From the NCBI GenBank assembly GCA_033856025.1, contig JAWVFQ010000012.1:1-64000 (forward strand): a DNA stretch of 64,000 bases. Reading direction: 5' to 3'. The translations under genes were made by a program, and so were the position numbers. The notes under the pieces were generated by a model. The model searched no databases and was not told where the DNA came from. It worked only from the letters and a program-made list of their open reading frames with translations. This document shows positions 1 through 9,950 of this stretch, one piece after another. Source of the DNA: AC-38 sp033856025 (GTDB lineage: Bacteria > Actinomycetota > Thermoleophilia > Solirubrobacterales > Solirubrobacteraceae). The first letter of the stretch is position 1; each line of letters starts with the position of its first letter.

Positions 1-176
1 CACACTCCCCACATCGCCTCCGGGGGGCTGACCGCGGAGAACGTGGGGGAGGCCGTCCGCCGCACGCGCCCCTACGCCGTCGACGTGGCCAGCGGGGTCG
101 AGTCGCAGCCCGGCCGCAAGGACCCCGCCCGCCTCGAGGCGTTCTTCGCCGCCGTCGCCGACGCCCAGGTGCCGGC

Positions 177-180
<4 letters not shown>
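1..180 (+). CDS. trpF: Phosphoribosylanthranilate isomerase, C-terminal part (cut by window edge)
   Basis: The last 59 residues of an open frame that enters from the left edge. It contains the family's C-terminal block: ASGGLTAENV (phosphate-binding loop), the RPYAVDVASGVES strand and turn, and the GRKDPARLEAF tail, as in TrpF proteins. TrpF isomerises phosphoribosylanthranilate to CdRP in tryptophan synthesis. The stop TGA overlaps the trpB start (ATGA), so the genes are translationally coupled. Reading frame, motif and gene order trpF-trpB-trpA agree; the N-terminus is outside the window. Confidence 0.9.
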
Positions 181-1348
<1,168 letters not shown>

Positions 1349-1352
<4 letters not shown>

Positions 1353-2119
1353 GCGCGATCTCCGCGGCGTTCGAGCGCCGCAGCGGCCGGGCTGCCCTGA
1401 TGCCCTACCTCATGGGCGGGTTCCCCGACCTGGCGACGTCCGCGCGCATCGGCGCGGCCTACGCCGACGCGGGCGCCGACCTCGTGGAGCTCGGCGTGCC
1501 GTTCTCGGACCCGCTGGCCGACGGCCCGGTGGTCGCCGCCGCCGGGACGGAGGCGCTGCGCGCCGGGGCCACGGTCGAGGGTGTGCTCGGGGTCTGCGCG
1601 CAGCTGGCGCCCCGGCTCCCGGTCGTGGTCATGTGTTACTCGAACCTCGTGCTCGCCCCGGGCGCACAGCGCTTCGCCCAGCGGCTGGCGCAGGCCGGCG
1701 CGGCCGGGCTGATCGTCCCCGACCTGCCCCTGGAGGAGGCGCCGGCGATCCTGGCGGCGTGCGACGCGGAGGGGGTCGCGCTGGTGCCGCTCGTCGCGCC
1801 CACCACGCCGGACGAGCGGCTCGCGCGCATCGGCGCCCAGGCCCGCGGCTTCCTCTACACCGTCGCCGTCACCGGCACGACCGGCGAGCGCGCCGCCCTG
1901 GACCCCACGGAGGTGATCGCGCGCGCCCGCGCGCACACCGAGGTGCCCGTGGCGCTCGGCTTCGGCATCGGGACGCCCGAGCAGGTCGCGAACGCGGCCG
2001 GCGCGGGCGCGGACGGCGTGATCGTGGGCAGCCGCCTGGTCCGCGCGGCGGCCGAGGCGGACGACCCGGTGGCCGCGGTCCACGAGCTCGTCGCGAGATT
2101 CGCGGCGGCGCTCAGATAG
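1349..2119 (+). CDS. trpA: Tryptophan synthase alpha chain
   Basis: A 256-residue TIM-barrel protein that cleaves indole-3-glycerol phosphate and passes indole to TrpB. The catalytic pair is present: Glu47 in ELGVPFSDPLADGP and Asp58 in the same block (Salmonella Glu49/Asp60). YMLG-like LMGGFPD and the late GFGIGTPEQV phosphate loop also fit. The start is GTG inside the GTGA overlap with trpB. The TAG stop (2117-2119) also begins a putative -10 box for the next small gene. Confidence 0.97.
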
Positions 2120-2122
2120 CAT
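2117..2122 (+). promoter_or_regulatory. -10 box TAGCAT of a leaderless promoter
   Basis: TAGCAT begins on the trpA stop codon TAG and lies 8 nt before the ATG at 2131. This is the spacing expected when transcription starts at the start codon. No Shine-Dalgarno is seen. The same hexamer with the same spacing precedes the DUF47 gene at 39456 on the other strand. Confidence 0.5.
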
Positions 2123-2130
2123 CGCGGCGC

Positions 2131-2295
2131 ATGGCCCTCGTCGTCGCCACCGCCACCGCCCTGGTCATCTGGGTCGTCCTGTGGTCGATCGGGCAGAAGG
2201 CGCTGGACGCCGGCCTGGTGGCGCTCGCGATCGTGATCCTCACGGCCACGGCGCGCATCGCCATGCGCTATCTGCCGGGCCGCGACGAGCTCTGA
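2131..2295 (+). CDS. Small two-helix membrane protein
   Basis: A 54-residue protein with two hydrophobic stretches (about residues 2-20 and 27-45) separated by a short polar turn, ending in RYLPGRDEL. The frame keeps the strong G/C third-base bias of the neighbours, which supports real coding. It follows trpA by 11 bp and precedes pfkA by 9 bp. Function is unknown; it is too short for a transporter and could be a small membrane regulator or subunit. The start is ATG with a TAGCAT box 8 nt upstream, so it may be made from its own leaderless message as well as by read-through from trp. Confidence 0.75.
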   Translation: MALVVATATALVIWVVLWSIGQKALDAGLVALAIVILTATARIAMRYLPGRDEL

Positions 2296-2304
2296 CCTCC
2301 GCGG

Positions 2305-3336
2305 ATGGCCCGGGTCGGCATCCTGACGGGGGGCGGTGACTGCCCGGGGCTCAACGCGGTGATCCGCGCCGTCGTGCGCAAGGGCATCCGCGAGCACGGC
2401 CACTCGCTCGTCGGCTTCCGGGCCGGCTGGGCCGGGGCCATGAACGGCGACACGCTGGAGCTGACGCTGGAGAACACGTCGGGCATCCTGCCCCGCGGCG
2501 GGACCATGCTGGGCACCTCGCGCACCAACCCCTACAAGGAGGAGGACGGCGCCGAGCGCGTGAAGGCGACGCTGCAGGCCGAGGGCGTCCACGGGCTGAT
2601 CGCCGTGGGCGGGGAGGACACGCTGGGCGTGGCCCGGCGCCTGAACGACGAGGGCGTCCCGGTGGTGGGCGTCCCCAAGACGATCGACAACGACCTGGCC
2701 GCCACCGACTTCACCTTCGGCTTCCACACCGCCGTGCAGATCGCCACCGACGCCATCGACCGCCTGCACACGACGGCGGAGTCGCACAACCGCGTGATCG
2801 TCCTCGAGGTCATGGGCCGCAACGCCGGCTGGATCGCCTGCTACAGCGGGATGGCGGGCGGCGCCGACGCGATCCTGGTGCCCGAGCGCCCCTTCGACGT
2901 GGACGAGGTGTGCGACCGCATCCGCCGTCGCCACCGCGCCGGGCGCACGTTCTCGATCATCGTCGTCGCGGAGGGTGCGCTGCCCCGCGACGGGGCGGGC
3001 CCGGCGCCCGAGACCCAGACCGACGCCTTCGGCCACGCCCGGCTGGGCGGCATCGCGGTCCAGCTGGAGGGACAGATCGAGGAGCGCACCGGCTACGAGA
3101 GCCGCATGACGATCCTCGGCCACGTCCAGCGCGGCGGCACGCCGACGGCCTACGACCGCGTCCTGGCCACCCGCTTCGGCGTGGCGGGCATCGACGCGGT
3201 CACCGAGGGCGCGTTCGGCCAGATGGTCGCGCTCCAGGGGACCGAGATGGCCCGCGTCACGCTGGACGAGGCGCTGCGCGAGCCCAAGCTCCTGGACCCC
3301 GGGCTCTACGAGACCGCGGAGGTGTTCTTCGGATGA
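2305..3336 (+). CDS. pfkA: 6-phosphofructokinase with pyrophosphate-type active-site signature
   Basis: A 343-residue PfkA-family enzyme that phosphorylates fructose 6-phosphate. It has the N-terminal TGGGDCPGLN loop, PKTIDND (124-130) with the catalytic Asp, MGRNAGW near 170 and the late HVQRGGTPTAYDR block. The phosphoryl-donor determinants read GGEDT (102-106) and Lys125: Asp105 replaces the Gly used by ATP enzymes, and Lys replaces the second Gly. In the family these mark pyrophosphate-dependent (reversible) enzymes, as in Amycolatopsis methanolica, so PPi use is inferred. Its stop overlaps the start of a binding lipoprotein (ATGA). No ribosome binding site is obvious, so translation may be coupled to upstream genes. 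Confidence 0.93.
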   Translation: MARVGILTGGGDCPGLNAVIRAVVRKGIREHGHSLVGFRAGWAGAMNGDTLELTLENTSGILPRGGTMLGTSRTNPYKEEDGAERVKATLQAEGVHGLIAVGGEDTLGVARRLNDEGVPVVGVPKTIDNDLAATDFTFGFHTAVQIATDAIDRLHTTAESHNRVIVLEVMGRNAGWIACYSGMAGGADAILVPERPFDVDEVCDRIRRRHRAGRTFSIIVVAEGALPRDGAGPAPETQTDAFGHARLGGIAVQLEGQIEERTGYESRMTILGHVQRGGTPTAYDRVLATRFGVAGIDAVTEGAFGQMVALQGTEMARVTLDEALREPKLLDPGLYETAEVFFG

Positions 3337-4562
3337 GGCGCGCGGGCGCGCTCCTCGCCGCCGCCCTGGCCGCCGTCGCGGCGGCGGGCTGCACGCCGGG
3401 CGCGGGCGCGGGCGGCGACAAGGTCTCGGGCGACGTGATGCGCATCTACTCCAGCCAGCCGCTGAGCGGGCCCCTGGCCCAGGACGCCACCGCGGTCGTG
3501 CGCGGCGAGCGCCTGGCGCTGGCCGACGTCCACGACCGCGTGGGCAAGTGGCGGATCGACTACCGCGCGCTCGACGACGCCGACCCTATGACCGGGACGT
3601 GGGACCCGGGCCTGGTCTCGGCCAACGCCCGGCGCGCCGCCCAGGACGACAAGACCATCGCCTACCTGGGCGAGATGGCCACCGGCGCCTCCGCGGTGTC
3701 CATCCCGATCCTCAACGAGACCGGCGTGCTGGAGGTCAGCCCGACCGACTCGGTGACCGGCTTCACCCGCGAGGCCGGCGCCAATCCGGGCGAGCCGGAC
3801 AAGTACTACCCCACGCGCGACGAGAACTTCGCGCGGCTGGCGCCTCCGGACGACGTGCAGGCCGCCGCGCTGCTGCAGCTCCTCCAGGACCACCACGCCA
3901 AGCGGCTCTACCTCGTGCACGACCAGCGCCTCTACGGCCAGGGCGTGGCGCGCGCCGTGGCGCGCGGGGCGGCGCGCCGCGGCGTCTCCGTGGTCGAGGT
4001 CAAGGGCGTCGACATGGAGGACGAGTCCGAGATCGCCGGCCTGCCCAAGGAGGCGGCCGCCAAGGGCGCCGACGCCTTCCTCTACGCGGGCGGGCCCGAC
4101 CCCCCGGTCCCCTCGCTCTACGACGCCGTGGCGAAGGCGCTGCCCCAGGCCACGCTGCTGGGCACCTACACGCAGGTCAACGACGCGTTCGCCCGGGCCG
4201 TCGCTCCCGGGACCCGGGTCCTGGCCACGGCGCCCTGGCTGGGCCTGAAGGCCTACCCACCCGCGGCCCGCCGGCTGGCCCGCCGCTACGAGCAACGCTA
4301 CGGCGAGCCGATGCCCACGATCGCGCTGTACGGCTACGAGGCCATGGCGGTCGTCCTGGACGCGATCCGCCGGGCGGGTGGCCACGGCAACGACCGGGCC
4401 AAGCTGATCAAGGAGCTGCTGGACACCCGTAACCGCGAGTCGGTCCTGGGGACCTACTCCATCGACCGCAACGGGGACTCCGCCACCAAGGTGTACGGCG
4501 CCTGGCGCGTGGAGGCCGGCCGCGCCTCCTTTGCCCGTGTGCTCGATCCCCTCGGCGCTTGA
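3333..4562 (+). CDS. Branched-chain amino acid-type ABC substrate-binding lipoprotein (first copy)
   Basis: A 409-residue periplasmic-binding-protein fold (Peripla_BP_6/LivK type). It has a lipoprotein signal ending AAAGC (Cys20), so it should be tethered outside the membrane. It is a paralogue of the next gene: both start the mature part with KVSG and an IYSS strand, and both end with RxSVLGxYSIDxNGD. It starts with ATG overlapping the pfkA stop (ATGA), an odd coupling of a glycolytic enzyme with a solute-binding protein. It most likely supplies the LivHMGF transporter downstream; the ligand cannot be read from sequence and could be an amino acid, amide or short acid. Confidence 0.9.
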   Translation: MRRAGALLAAALAAVAAAGCTPGAGAGGDKVSGDVMRIYSSQPLSGPLAQDATAVVRGERLALADVHDRVGKWRIDYRALDDADPMTGTWDPGLVSANARRAAQDDKTIAYLGEMATGASAVSIPILNETGVLEVSPTDSVTGFTREAGANPGEPDKYYPTRDENFARLAPPDDVQAAALLQLLQDHHAKRLYLVHDQRLYGQGVARAVARGAARRGVSVVEVKGVDMEDESEIAGLPKEAAAKGADAFLYAGGPDPPVPSLYDAVAKALPQATLLGTYTQVNDAFARAVAPGTRVLATAPWLGLKAYPPAARRLARRYEQRYGEPMPTIALYGYEAMAVVLDAIRRAGGHGNDRAKLIKELLDTRNRESVLGTYSIDRNGDSATKVYGAWRVEAGRASFARVLDPLGA

Positions 4563-4590
4563 AGTTTCCCTTCCCGGCGCGGCTATGGCA

Positions 4591-4596
4591 TAGGAT
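4591..4596 (+). promoter_or_regulatory. -10-like TAGGAT ahead of the second binding protein
   Basis: TAGGAT lies 36 nt before the TTG start in the 70-bp gap between the two binding-protein genes. It would give a leader of about 30 nt that contains the strong ribosome binding site. A matching -35 is not convincing. Confidence 0.4.
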
Positions 4597-4616
4597 CAGC
4601 GCCCGTTCCGATTCCC

Positions 4617-4627
4617 GAGGGGGGAAG
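4617..4627 (+). promoter_or_regulatory. Ribosome binding site that supports the TTG start
   Basis: GAGGGGGGAAG sits 5 nt before TTG at 4633. It is the best Shine-Dalgarno-like stretch in the region, and it decides for the TTG because no ATG or GTG in frame lies near the signal peptide. Confidence 0.7.
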
Positions 4628-4632
4628 ATCAA

Positions 4633-5901
4633 TTGAAGGTACGTCTGTTGGCAGTAGCCGGAGGCTGCGCGGCCCTGGGACTGGGCGCCGCGGCCTGTGG
4701 CAGTGACAGCGGTGGCGGCGGAGGCAACAAGGTCTCCGGCAGCAACCTGACCATCTACTCGAGCCTGCCTCTTCAGGGCACGTCCCGCGGCCAGTCCGAG
4801 GCCGTGATCGCCGGCGAGAAGCTGGCGTTCAAGGAGCTCGCGCCGGGCGGCAAGATCGGCAAGTTCAGCCTCAAGTACGTCTCGCTCGACGACTCCACCG
4901 CCCAGAACCCGGGCACCGCGGACGAGGGCCAGACGGCCCAGAACGCCCGCAAGGCATCGTCGGACAAGACGACGATCTTCTACCTCGGGGAGTTCAACTC
5001 CGGCGGTACGAAGGTCTCGCTCCCGATCCTCAACAAGAGCGGCATCCCGCAGATCAGCCCGTCGAACACCTACGTCGGCCTGACCACGGACGAGCCGGGC
5101 TCGGAGCCCGGTGAGCCGCGCAAGTACTACCCGGCCAACACGCGCACGTACGCGCGCGTCGTGCCGCGCGACACCATCCAGGGCGCCGCGCTGGTCTCGA
5201 CGATGAAGTCGGACGGCTGCAAGGCCGTGACGCTGTGGAACGACGGCTCCACCTACGGCGCCGGCCTGGCTCGCAACATCGAGCTGTCGGCGAAGCAGGG
5301 GAACCTGCCGGTCCAGGACAAGCAGCGGACCGACAAGACCGCCCCGAACTACCGCTCGCTGGCCTCCGGCATCAAGACCGACTGCTTCCTGTGGTCGGGC
5401 GTGACCGGTGAGAACGGCGTGCAGGTGTTCAAGGACGCGGCCGCCGCGGCCCCGAACGCCAAGCTGTACGGGCCCGACGGCGTCGCCGAGGCGGCGTTCA
5501 CCGATCCCAAGAAGGGCGGCATTCCGGCCGACGTGGGCGCGCGGACCAAGGTCACCGTGGCCACGCTGGGCGTGAAGGACCTCCCCTCGGCGAAGCCGGT
5601 GGTGGACGCGTTCCGCAAGGCCGGCACCACCGACATCGACCCGTACGCCATCTACGGCTACGAGACGATGGCCATCGCGCTGGACTCGCTGAAGAAGGCG
5701 GGCAACAACGCGAACGACCGCAAGAAGGTGCTCGAGGCGCTCTTCGCCCAGAAGGATCGCCAGAGCGTGCTGGGCGTGTACTCGATCGACAAGAACGGGG
5801 ACACGACCCTGACGGACTACGGGCTCTACACCATCAAGAACGGCAAGCAGGTCTACACGAAGAAGATCGTGGCGGACCCGGCGCTGATCCCGAAGAGGTA
5901 G
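4633..5901 (+). CDS. livK: Branched-chain amino acid ABC transporter, substrate-binding lipoprotein (second copy)
   Basis: A 422-residue LivK-type binding protein starting at TTG behind a strong ribosome binding site. The signal peptide ends GAAACGS (Cys22 lipidated), followed by a Ser/Gly linker and the Peripla_BP_6 fold. It is less GC-extreme and richer in AAG/AAC codons than its neighbours, as expected for an abundant protein. A perfect GC hairpin follows the stop, before livH, and may let the binding protein be made in excess over the permease. The paralogue directly upstream gives two receptors for one transporter. The ligand is unknown. Confidence 0.93.
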   Translation: MKVRLLAVAGGCAALGLGAAACGSDSGGGGGNKVSGSNLTIYSSLPLQGTSRGQSEAVIAGEKLAFKELAPGGKIGKFSLKYVSLDDSTAQNPGTADEGQTAQNARKASSDKTTIFYLGEFNSGGTKVSLPILNKSGIPQISPSNTYVGLTTDEPGSEPGEPRKYYPANTRTYARVVPRDTIQGAALVSTMKSDGCKAVTLWNDGSTYGAGLARNIELSAKQGNLPVQDKQRTDKTAPNYRSLASGIKTDCFLWSGVTGENGVQVFKDAAAAAPNAKLYGPDGVAEAAFTDPKKGGIPADVGARTKVTVATLGVKDLPSAKPVVDAFRKAGTTDIDPYAIYGYETMAIALDSLKKAGNNANDRKKVLEALFAQKDRQSVLGVYSIDKNGDTTLTDYGLYTIKNGKQVYTKKIVADPALIPKR

Positions 5902-5920
5902 ACCCGGCGAGAAGACGACA

Positions 5921-5946
5921 CGGGGGCGGGCTCAGGCCCGCCCCCG
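5921..5946 (+). terminator. GC hairpin between livK and livH (partial terminator or mRNA stabiliser)
   Basis: A perfect 11-bp stem: CGGGGGCGGGC (5921-5931) pairs with GCCCGCCCCCG (5936-5946) around a TCAG loop. No T-run follows, so it is not a classical strong terminator. In binding-protein transporter operons such hairpins usually protect or attenuate, giving more receptor than membrane subunits. The role is inferred. Confidence 0.65.
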
Positions 5947-5964
5947 GTTCGTAGGAAAGACAAA

Positions 5965-7029
5965 GTGGAAGCCGCATCGGTCGCGTCCAAGCCCGTCGCC
6001 CGCCGCCCCGCGGACGTCGTCCGCGACCTGCTCTCGCGCTTCGGGCTCATCGCCTTCCTGCTGGCGATGCCCGTGTACATCGCGCTCAAGGACCTCAGCG
6101 GCGGCCACGGCCTGGCGCCCGTCGCCAACCTGCTGATCCTGGGCGTCTCCAACGGCGCCATCTGGGCGCTGATCGCCGTGGGCTACACCCTGGTCTACGG
6201 GATCATCGAGCTGATCAACTTCGCCCACGGCGACAACTTCATGCTGGGCACGTTCGTCGCCTTCGCCCTGTTCGGGACCGTGGGCCTCACCGCGACGACC
6301 GGGACGCTGGGACTGGTCGGCGGCCTGCTCGTCTGCCTGGTGGCGGCGATGGCGGTGTGCGCGTTCAACAACGTGATGATCGAGCGCGTGGCCTACCGCC
6401 CGCTGCGCAACGCGCCCAAGCTGGCGCCGCTGATCACCGCCGTGGGCTTCTCCTTCATCCTGCAGAACGTGGGGATCCTGTGGTTCGGGAGCTCGCAGTT
6501 CTCCATCCCGGACCTGATCAAGTCCCAGCACAAGACGTTCGAGCTGGGTGGCGTGATCGTGCGCCACGGCGACGTGCTCGCCATCGCGGTCACGATCCCG
6601 CTGGTCATCCTGGTCACGCAGTTCATCAGTCGCAGCCGCATCGGGAAGGCGATGCGCGCGACGGCCCAGGACCCGGAGGCCGCGCGGCTGATGGGCATCA
6701 ACGTCGACACGACGATCTCGTTCACCTTCCTGCTCGGCGGGCTCATGGCCGGCGCCGCCGCGCTCATCTACGCGCTCTACCAGACCACCCTCTGGTACTT
6801 CTCGGGCTTCCAGGCCGGCCTGATCGCGTTCACCGCGGCGGTCATGGGCGGGATCGGCAACCTCCAGGGCGCCGTCCTGGGCGGCCTGATCATCGGGGTG
6901 ATCCAGAACATCTCCGACGACCGGATCGCGGCCAAGTGGACTCCCGCCGTGGTGTTCGGGTACCTGATCGTGATCATGGTCTTCCGGCCGCAGGGGCTGC
7001 TGGGCGAGGAGACGCGGGAGGCCGGATGA
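5965..7029 (+). CDS. livH: Branched-chain amino acid ABC transporter permease LivH
   Basis: A 354-residue inner-membrane permease with about eight hydrophobic helices. It carries LivH hallmarks: GxxxALIAVGYTLVYGIIELINFAHGD near residue 60-90, and the cytoplasmic EAA-like loop with MRATAQDPEAARLMGINVD that contacts the ATPase. It starts with GTG, preceded by AGGAAAG. It ends in an ATGA overlap with livM. The N-terminus of about 25 polar residues is longer than in E. coli LivH. Together with LivM it forms the pore of the amino acid importer fed by the two lipoproteins upstream. Confidence 0.95.
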   Translation: MEAASVASKPVARRPADVVRDLLSRFGLIAFLLAMPVYIALKDLSGGHGLAPVANLLILGVSNGAIWALIAVGYTLVYGIIELINFAHGDNFMLGTFVAFALFGTVGLTATTGTLGLVGGLLVCLVAAMAVCAFNNVMIERVAYRPLRNAPKLAPLITAVGFSFILQNVGILWFGSSQFSIPDLIKSQHKTFELGGVIVRHGDVLAIAVTIPLVILVTQFISRSRIGKAMRATAQDPEAARLMGINVDTTISFTFLLGGLMAGAAALIYALYQTTLWYFSGFQAGLIAFTAAVMGGIGNLQGAVLGGLIIGVIQNISDDRIAAKWTPAVVFGYLIVIMVFRPQGLLGEETREAG

Positions 7030-8189
7030 CCGCGCGCCTGCACCAGCTGCGCCAGTGGAAGCGCTTCAACCTCGTCCTGGCGATCGTGCTGCTCGGACTG
7101 GCCGTCCTGCTGCCCTACTTCTTCGATCCGCGCGCCTCGTTCATGAACAACGCGGTGCTGGCGCTGGCCTACGTGGTCATGGCGCTGGGCCTGAACATCG
7201 TCGTCGGCTTCGCGGGCCTCCTGGACCTGGGCTACGTCGCCTTCTACGCCTTCGGCTCCTACTCCATGGGGTGGTTCGCGTCGGACTTCTTCAACCGCGT
7301 CAACGGGGAGAAGGGAGTCCACCTCGGCTCCGGGACGTTCGCGAGCACGCTCCCCGGCATCCACCTCAACTTCCTCATGGTGGCGGCGATCGCGATCCTG
7401 ATCTGCGCGGTGGTCGGGATCCTCATCGGCCTGCCCACGCTGCGCCTGCGGGGCGACTACATCGCCATCGTCACGCTGGCCTTCGGCGAGATCATCCGCG
7501 TGTTCGCCTTCTTCGGGGACGACATCACGTTCGCCTCCGGCTACACGCTGACCAACGGGCGCGACTCGATCTCGCCGGTCGACCAGATCGACCTGCCGTT
7601 CCTCAAGGAGTTCGACTCGGCGTTCAGCCTGCGGCCGTACTACTGGTTCTGCCTGGCCATGGTGGCCTTCGTGCTCTTCGTGAACTTCCGGCTGCGCGAC
7701 TCGCGACTGGGGCGGGCGTGGGTGGCCATTCGCGAGGACGAGGTGGCGGCGGCGTCCATGGGCGTCCCGCTGGTCAAGACCAAGCTGCTGGCCTACGCCA
7801 CCGGCGGGGCGCTGGGTGGGATGGCCGGGGCGTTCCTGGGCTCCTACTACAACGCGGTCAACGCGAACCAGTTCCAGTTCGGGTTCTCGATCTTCATCCT
7901 GGCCATGATCATCCTGGGCGGCCTGGGGTCGATCTGGGGCGTCGTGCTGGGCGCGATCCTCATCTCCTTCATCAACACGTACTTCATCCCGGACGTGTTC
8001 AACAGCGTGCCGTCCAAGATCGGCCTGAACTTCGATCTCACCCAGCTGTCGTTCGGCATCTTCGGATTCCTGATCGTCCTGGTGATGGTGCTGCGACCCG
8101 AGGGCCTGCTGCCCGAGCGACGGCGCAAGCTCGAGCTGACCGAGGGCGTGGGCACCGGCGAGGAAGGTCTCTACGAGGTGCGCGGGTGA
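7026..8189 (+). CDS. livM: Branched-chain amino acid ABC transporter permease LivM
   Basis: A 387-residue polytopic permease, partner of LivH. Characteristic pieces are ALGLNIVVGFAGLLDLGYVAFYAFG, the LRLRGDYIAIVTLAFGEIIR helix, and the EAA loop AWVAIREDEVAAASMGVPLVKTKLLAYA, which docks on LivG/LivF. The ATG start shares ATGA with livH; the end shares GTGA with livG. The gene order livH-livM-livG-livF is the canonical one. Confidence 0.95.
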   Translation: MTARLHQLRQWKRFNLVLAIVLLGLAVLLPYFFDPRASFMNNAVLALAYVVMALGLNIVVGFAGLLDLGYVAFYAFGSYSMGWFASDFFNRVNGEKGVHLGSGTFASTLPGIHLNFLMVAAIAILICAVVGILIGLPTLRLRGDYIAIVTLAFGEIIRVFAFFGDDITFASGYTLTNGRDSISPVDQIDLPFLKEFDSAFSLRPYYWFCLAMVAFVLFVNFRLRDSRLGRAWVAIREDEVAAASMGVPLVKTKLLAYATGGALGGMAGAFLGSYYNAVNANQFQFGFSIFILAMIILGGLGSIWGVVLGAILISFINTYFIPDVFNSVPSKIGLNFDLTQLSFGIFGFLIVLVMVLRPEGLLPERRRKLELTEGVGTGEEGLYEVRG

Positions 8190-9006
8190 GCGACGGGACC
8201 GGAAACGGGAGCGGGACCGACCGGATCCTCGAGGCGGCCGACATCTCGAAGGTGTTCGGCGGCCTGGTCGCGGTGAGCGAGGTCGAGTTCTCGATCCCCC
8301 GTAAGGGCATCGTGTCGATCATCGGGCCCAACGGGGCCGGCAAGACGACCTTCTTCAACATGCTCACCGGGCTCTACAAGCCCACGACGGGCCGCATCGT
8401 GTTCGACGGGCGCGACATCACCGGCGGGCGCCCCGACAAGATCCTGTCCCAGGGCATGTCGCGGACGTTCCAGAACATCCGCCTGTTCGCGACGATGAGC
8501 GCGCTGGAGAACGTGATGGTGGGCCAGCACGCGCGGATGAAGGCCGGGCTCCTGGGGTCGATCTTCCGCCCGCCCTGGGTGGGCAAGGAGGAGAAGGCCG
8601 TGGCCGAGAAGGCCCACGAGCTGCTCGAGTACGTGGGGCTGCGCCCGGAGGTGCACGACGAGCTGGCGATCAACCTGGCCTACGGCGACCAGCGCCGCGT
8701 GGAGATCGCCCGCGCGCTCGCTTCGGACCCGGCGCTGCTGCTGCTCGACGAGCCGACGGCCGGGATGAACCCGCAGGAGTCGGCCAACCTCGTGAACTTC
8801 ATGCGCCAACTGCGCGACGAGCGCGGGCTGACCATCCTGCTCATTGAGCACGACATGCAGGTCGTCATGGACGTGTCCGAGCACATCACGGTGCTCGACC
8901 ACGGCAACAAGATCTCCGAGGGCAAGCCGGAGGACGTCCGCAAGGACCCCAAGGTGGTCGAGGCCTACCTGGGCACGCAGGCGACGGTGGGGGAGAAGCA
9001 GGACTG

Positions 9007-9007
<1 letters not shown>
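8186..9007 (+). CDS. livG: Branched-chain amino acid ABC transporter ATP-binding protein LivG
   Basis: A 273-residue ATPase. Walker A is GPNGAGKTTFFN, the signature is LAYGDQRRVEIARAL, Walker B is LLLLDEPTAGMNP, followed by the H-loop in LIEHDMQVVM. The short Gly/Ser-rich N-terminal extension (SDGTGNGSGT) is not part of the domain. The start is GTG in a GTGA overlap with livM. The stop overlaps livF (TGATG). It powers import through LivHM as a heterodimer with LivF. Confidence 0.95.
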
Positions 9008-9710
<703 letters not shown>

Positions 9711-9714
<4 letters not shown>

Positions 9715-9950
9715 CGATCCTCGCCCTCATCGGAGCCAAGGCCCTGTACCTGCTGTGGGCGTGGCTGGCCTCGGCGGTCGCCGCGTCCTGGCTGTCCAAC
9801 CGCAAGGGCTACGGCGAGAAGGCCGGCCTGGCCACCGGCCTGCTGCTCTCCGTCGTCGGCGCGCTGATCTGGCTGCTGTGGCCACCCCGCGCCGACTCCG
9901 CCTGGAAGACCGAGGGTGCCGTGCCCAAGCGCGGCGGCCGCAAGGTCTAG
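9711..9950 (+). CDS. Small membrane protein at the end of the liv operon
   Basis: A 79-residue protein with two hydrophobic helices (about residues 2-24 and 38-57), then a basic tail. An SNRKGYGEKAGLATG loop lies between the helices. It is coupled to livF by ATGA, so it is made with the transporter. No known family is recognised; similar short two-helix proteins often sit at operon ends in actinobacteria. Its last four bases (CTAG) are also the stop of the opposing epimerase gene. Confidence 0.75.

Noticed and set aside
5921..5946. Called as a full rho-independent terminator
   Set aside because: No T-run follows and livH-livMGF needs transcription through it, so only partial termination or RNA protection is claimed.
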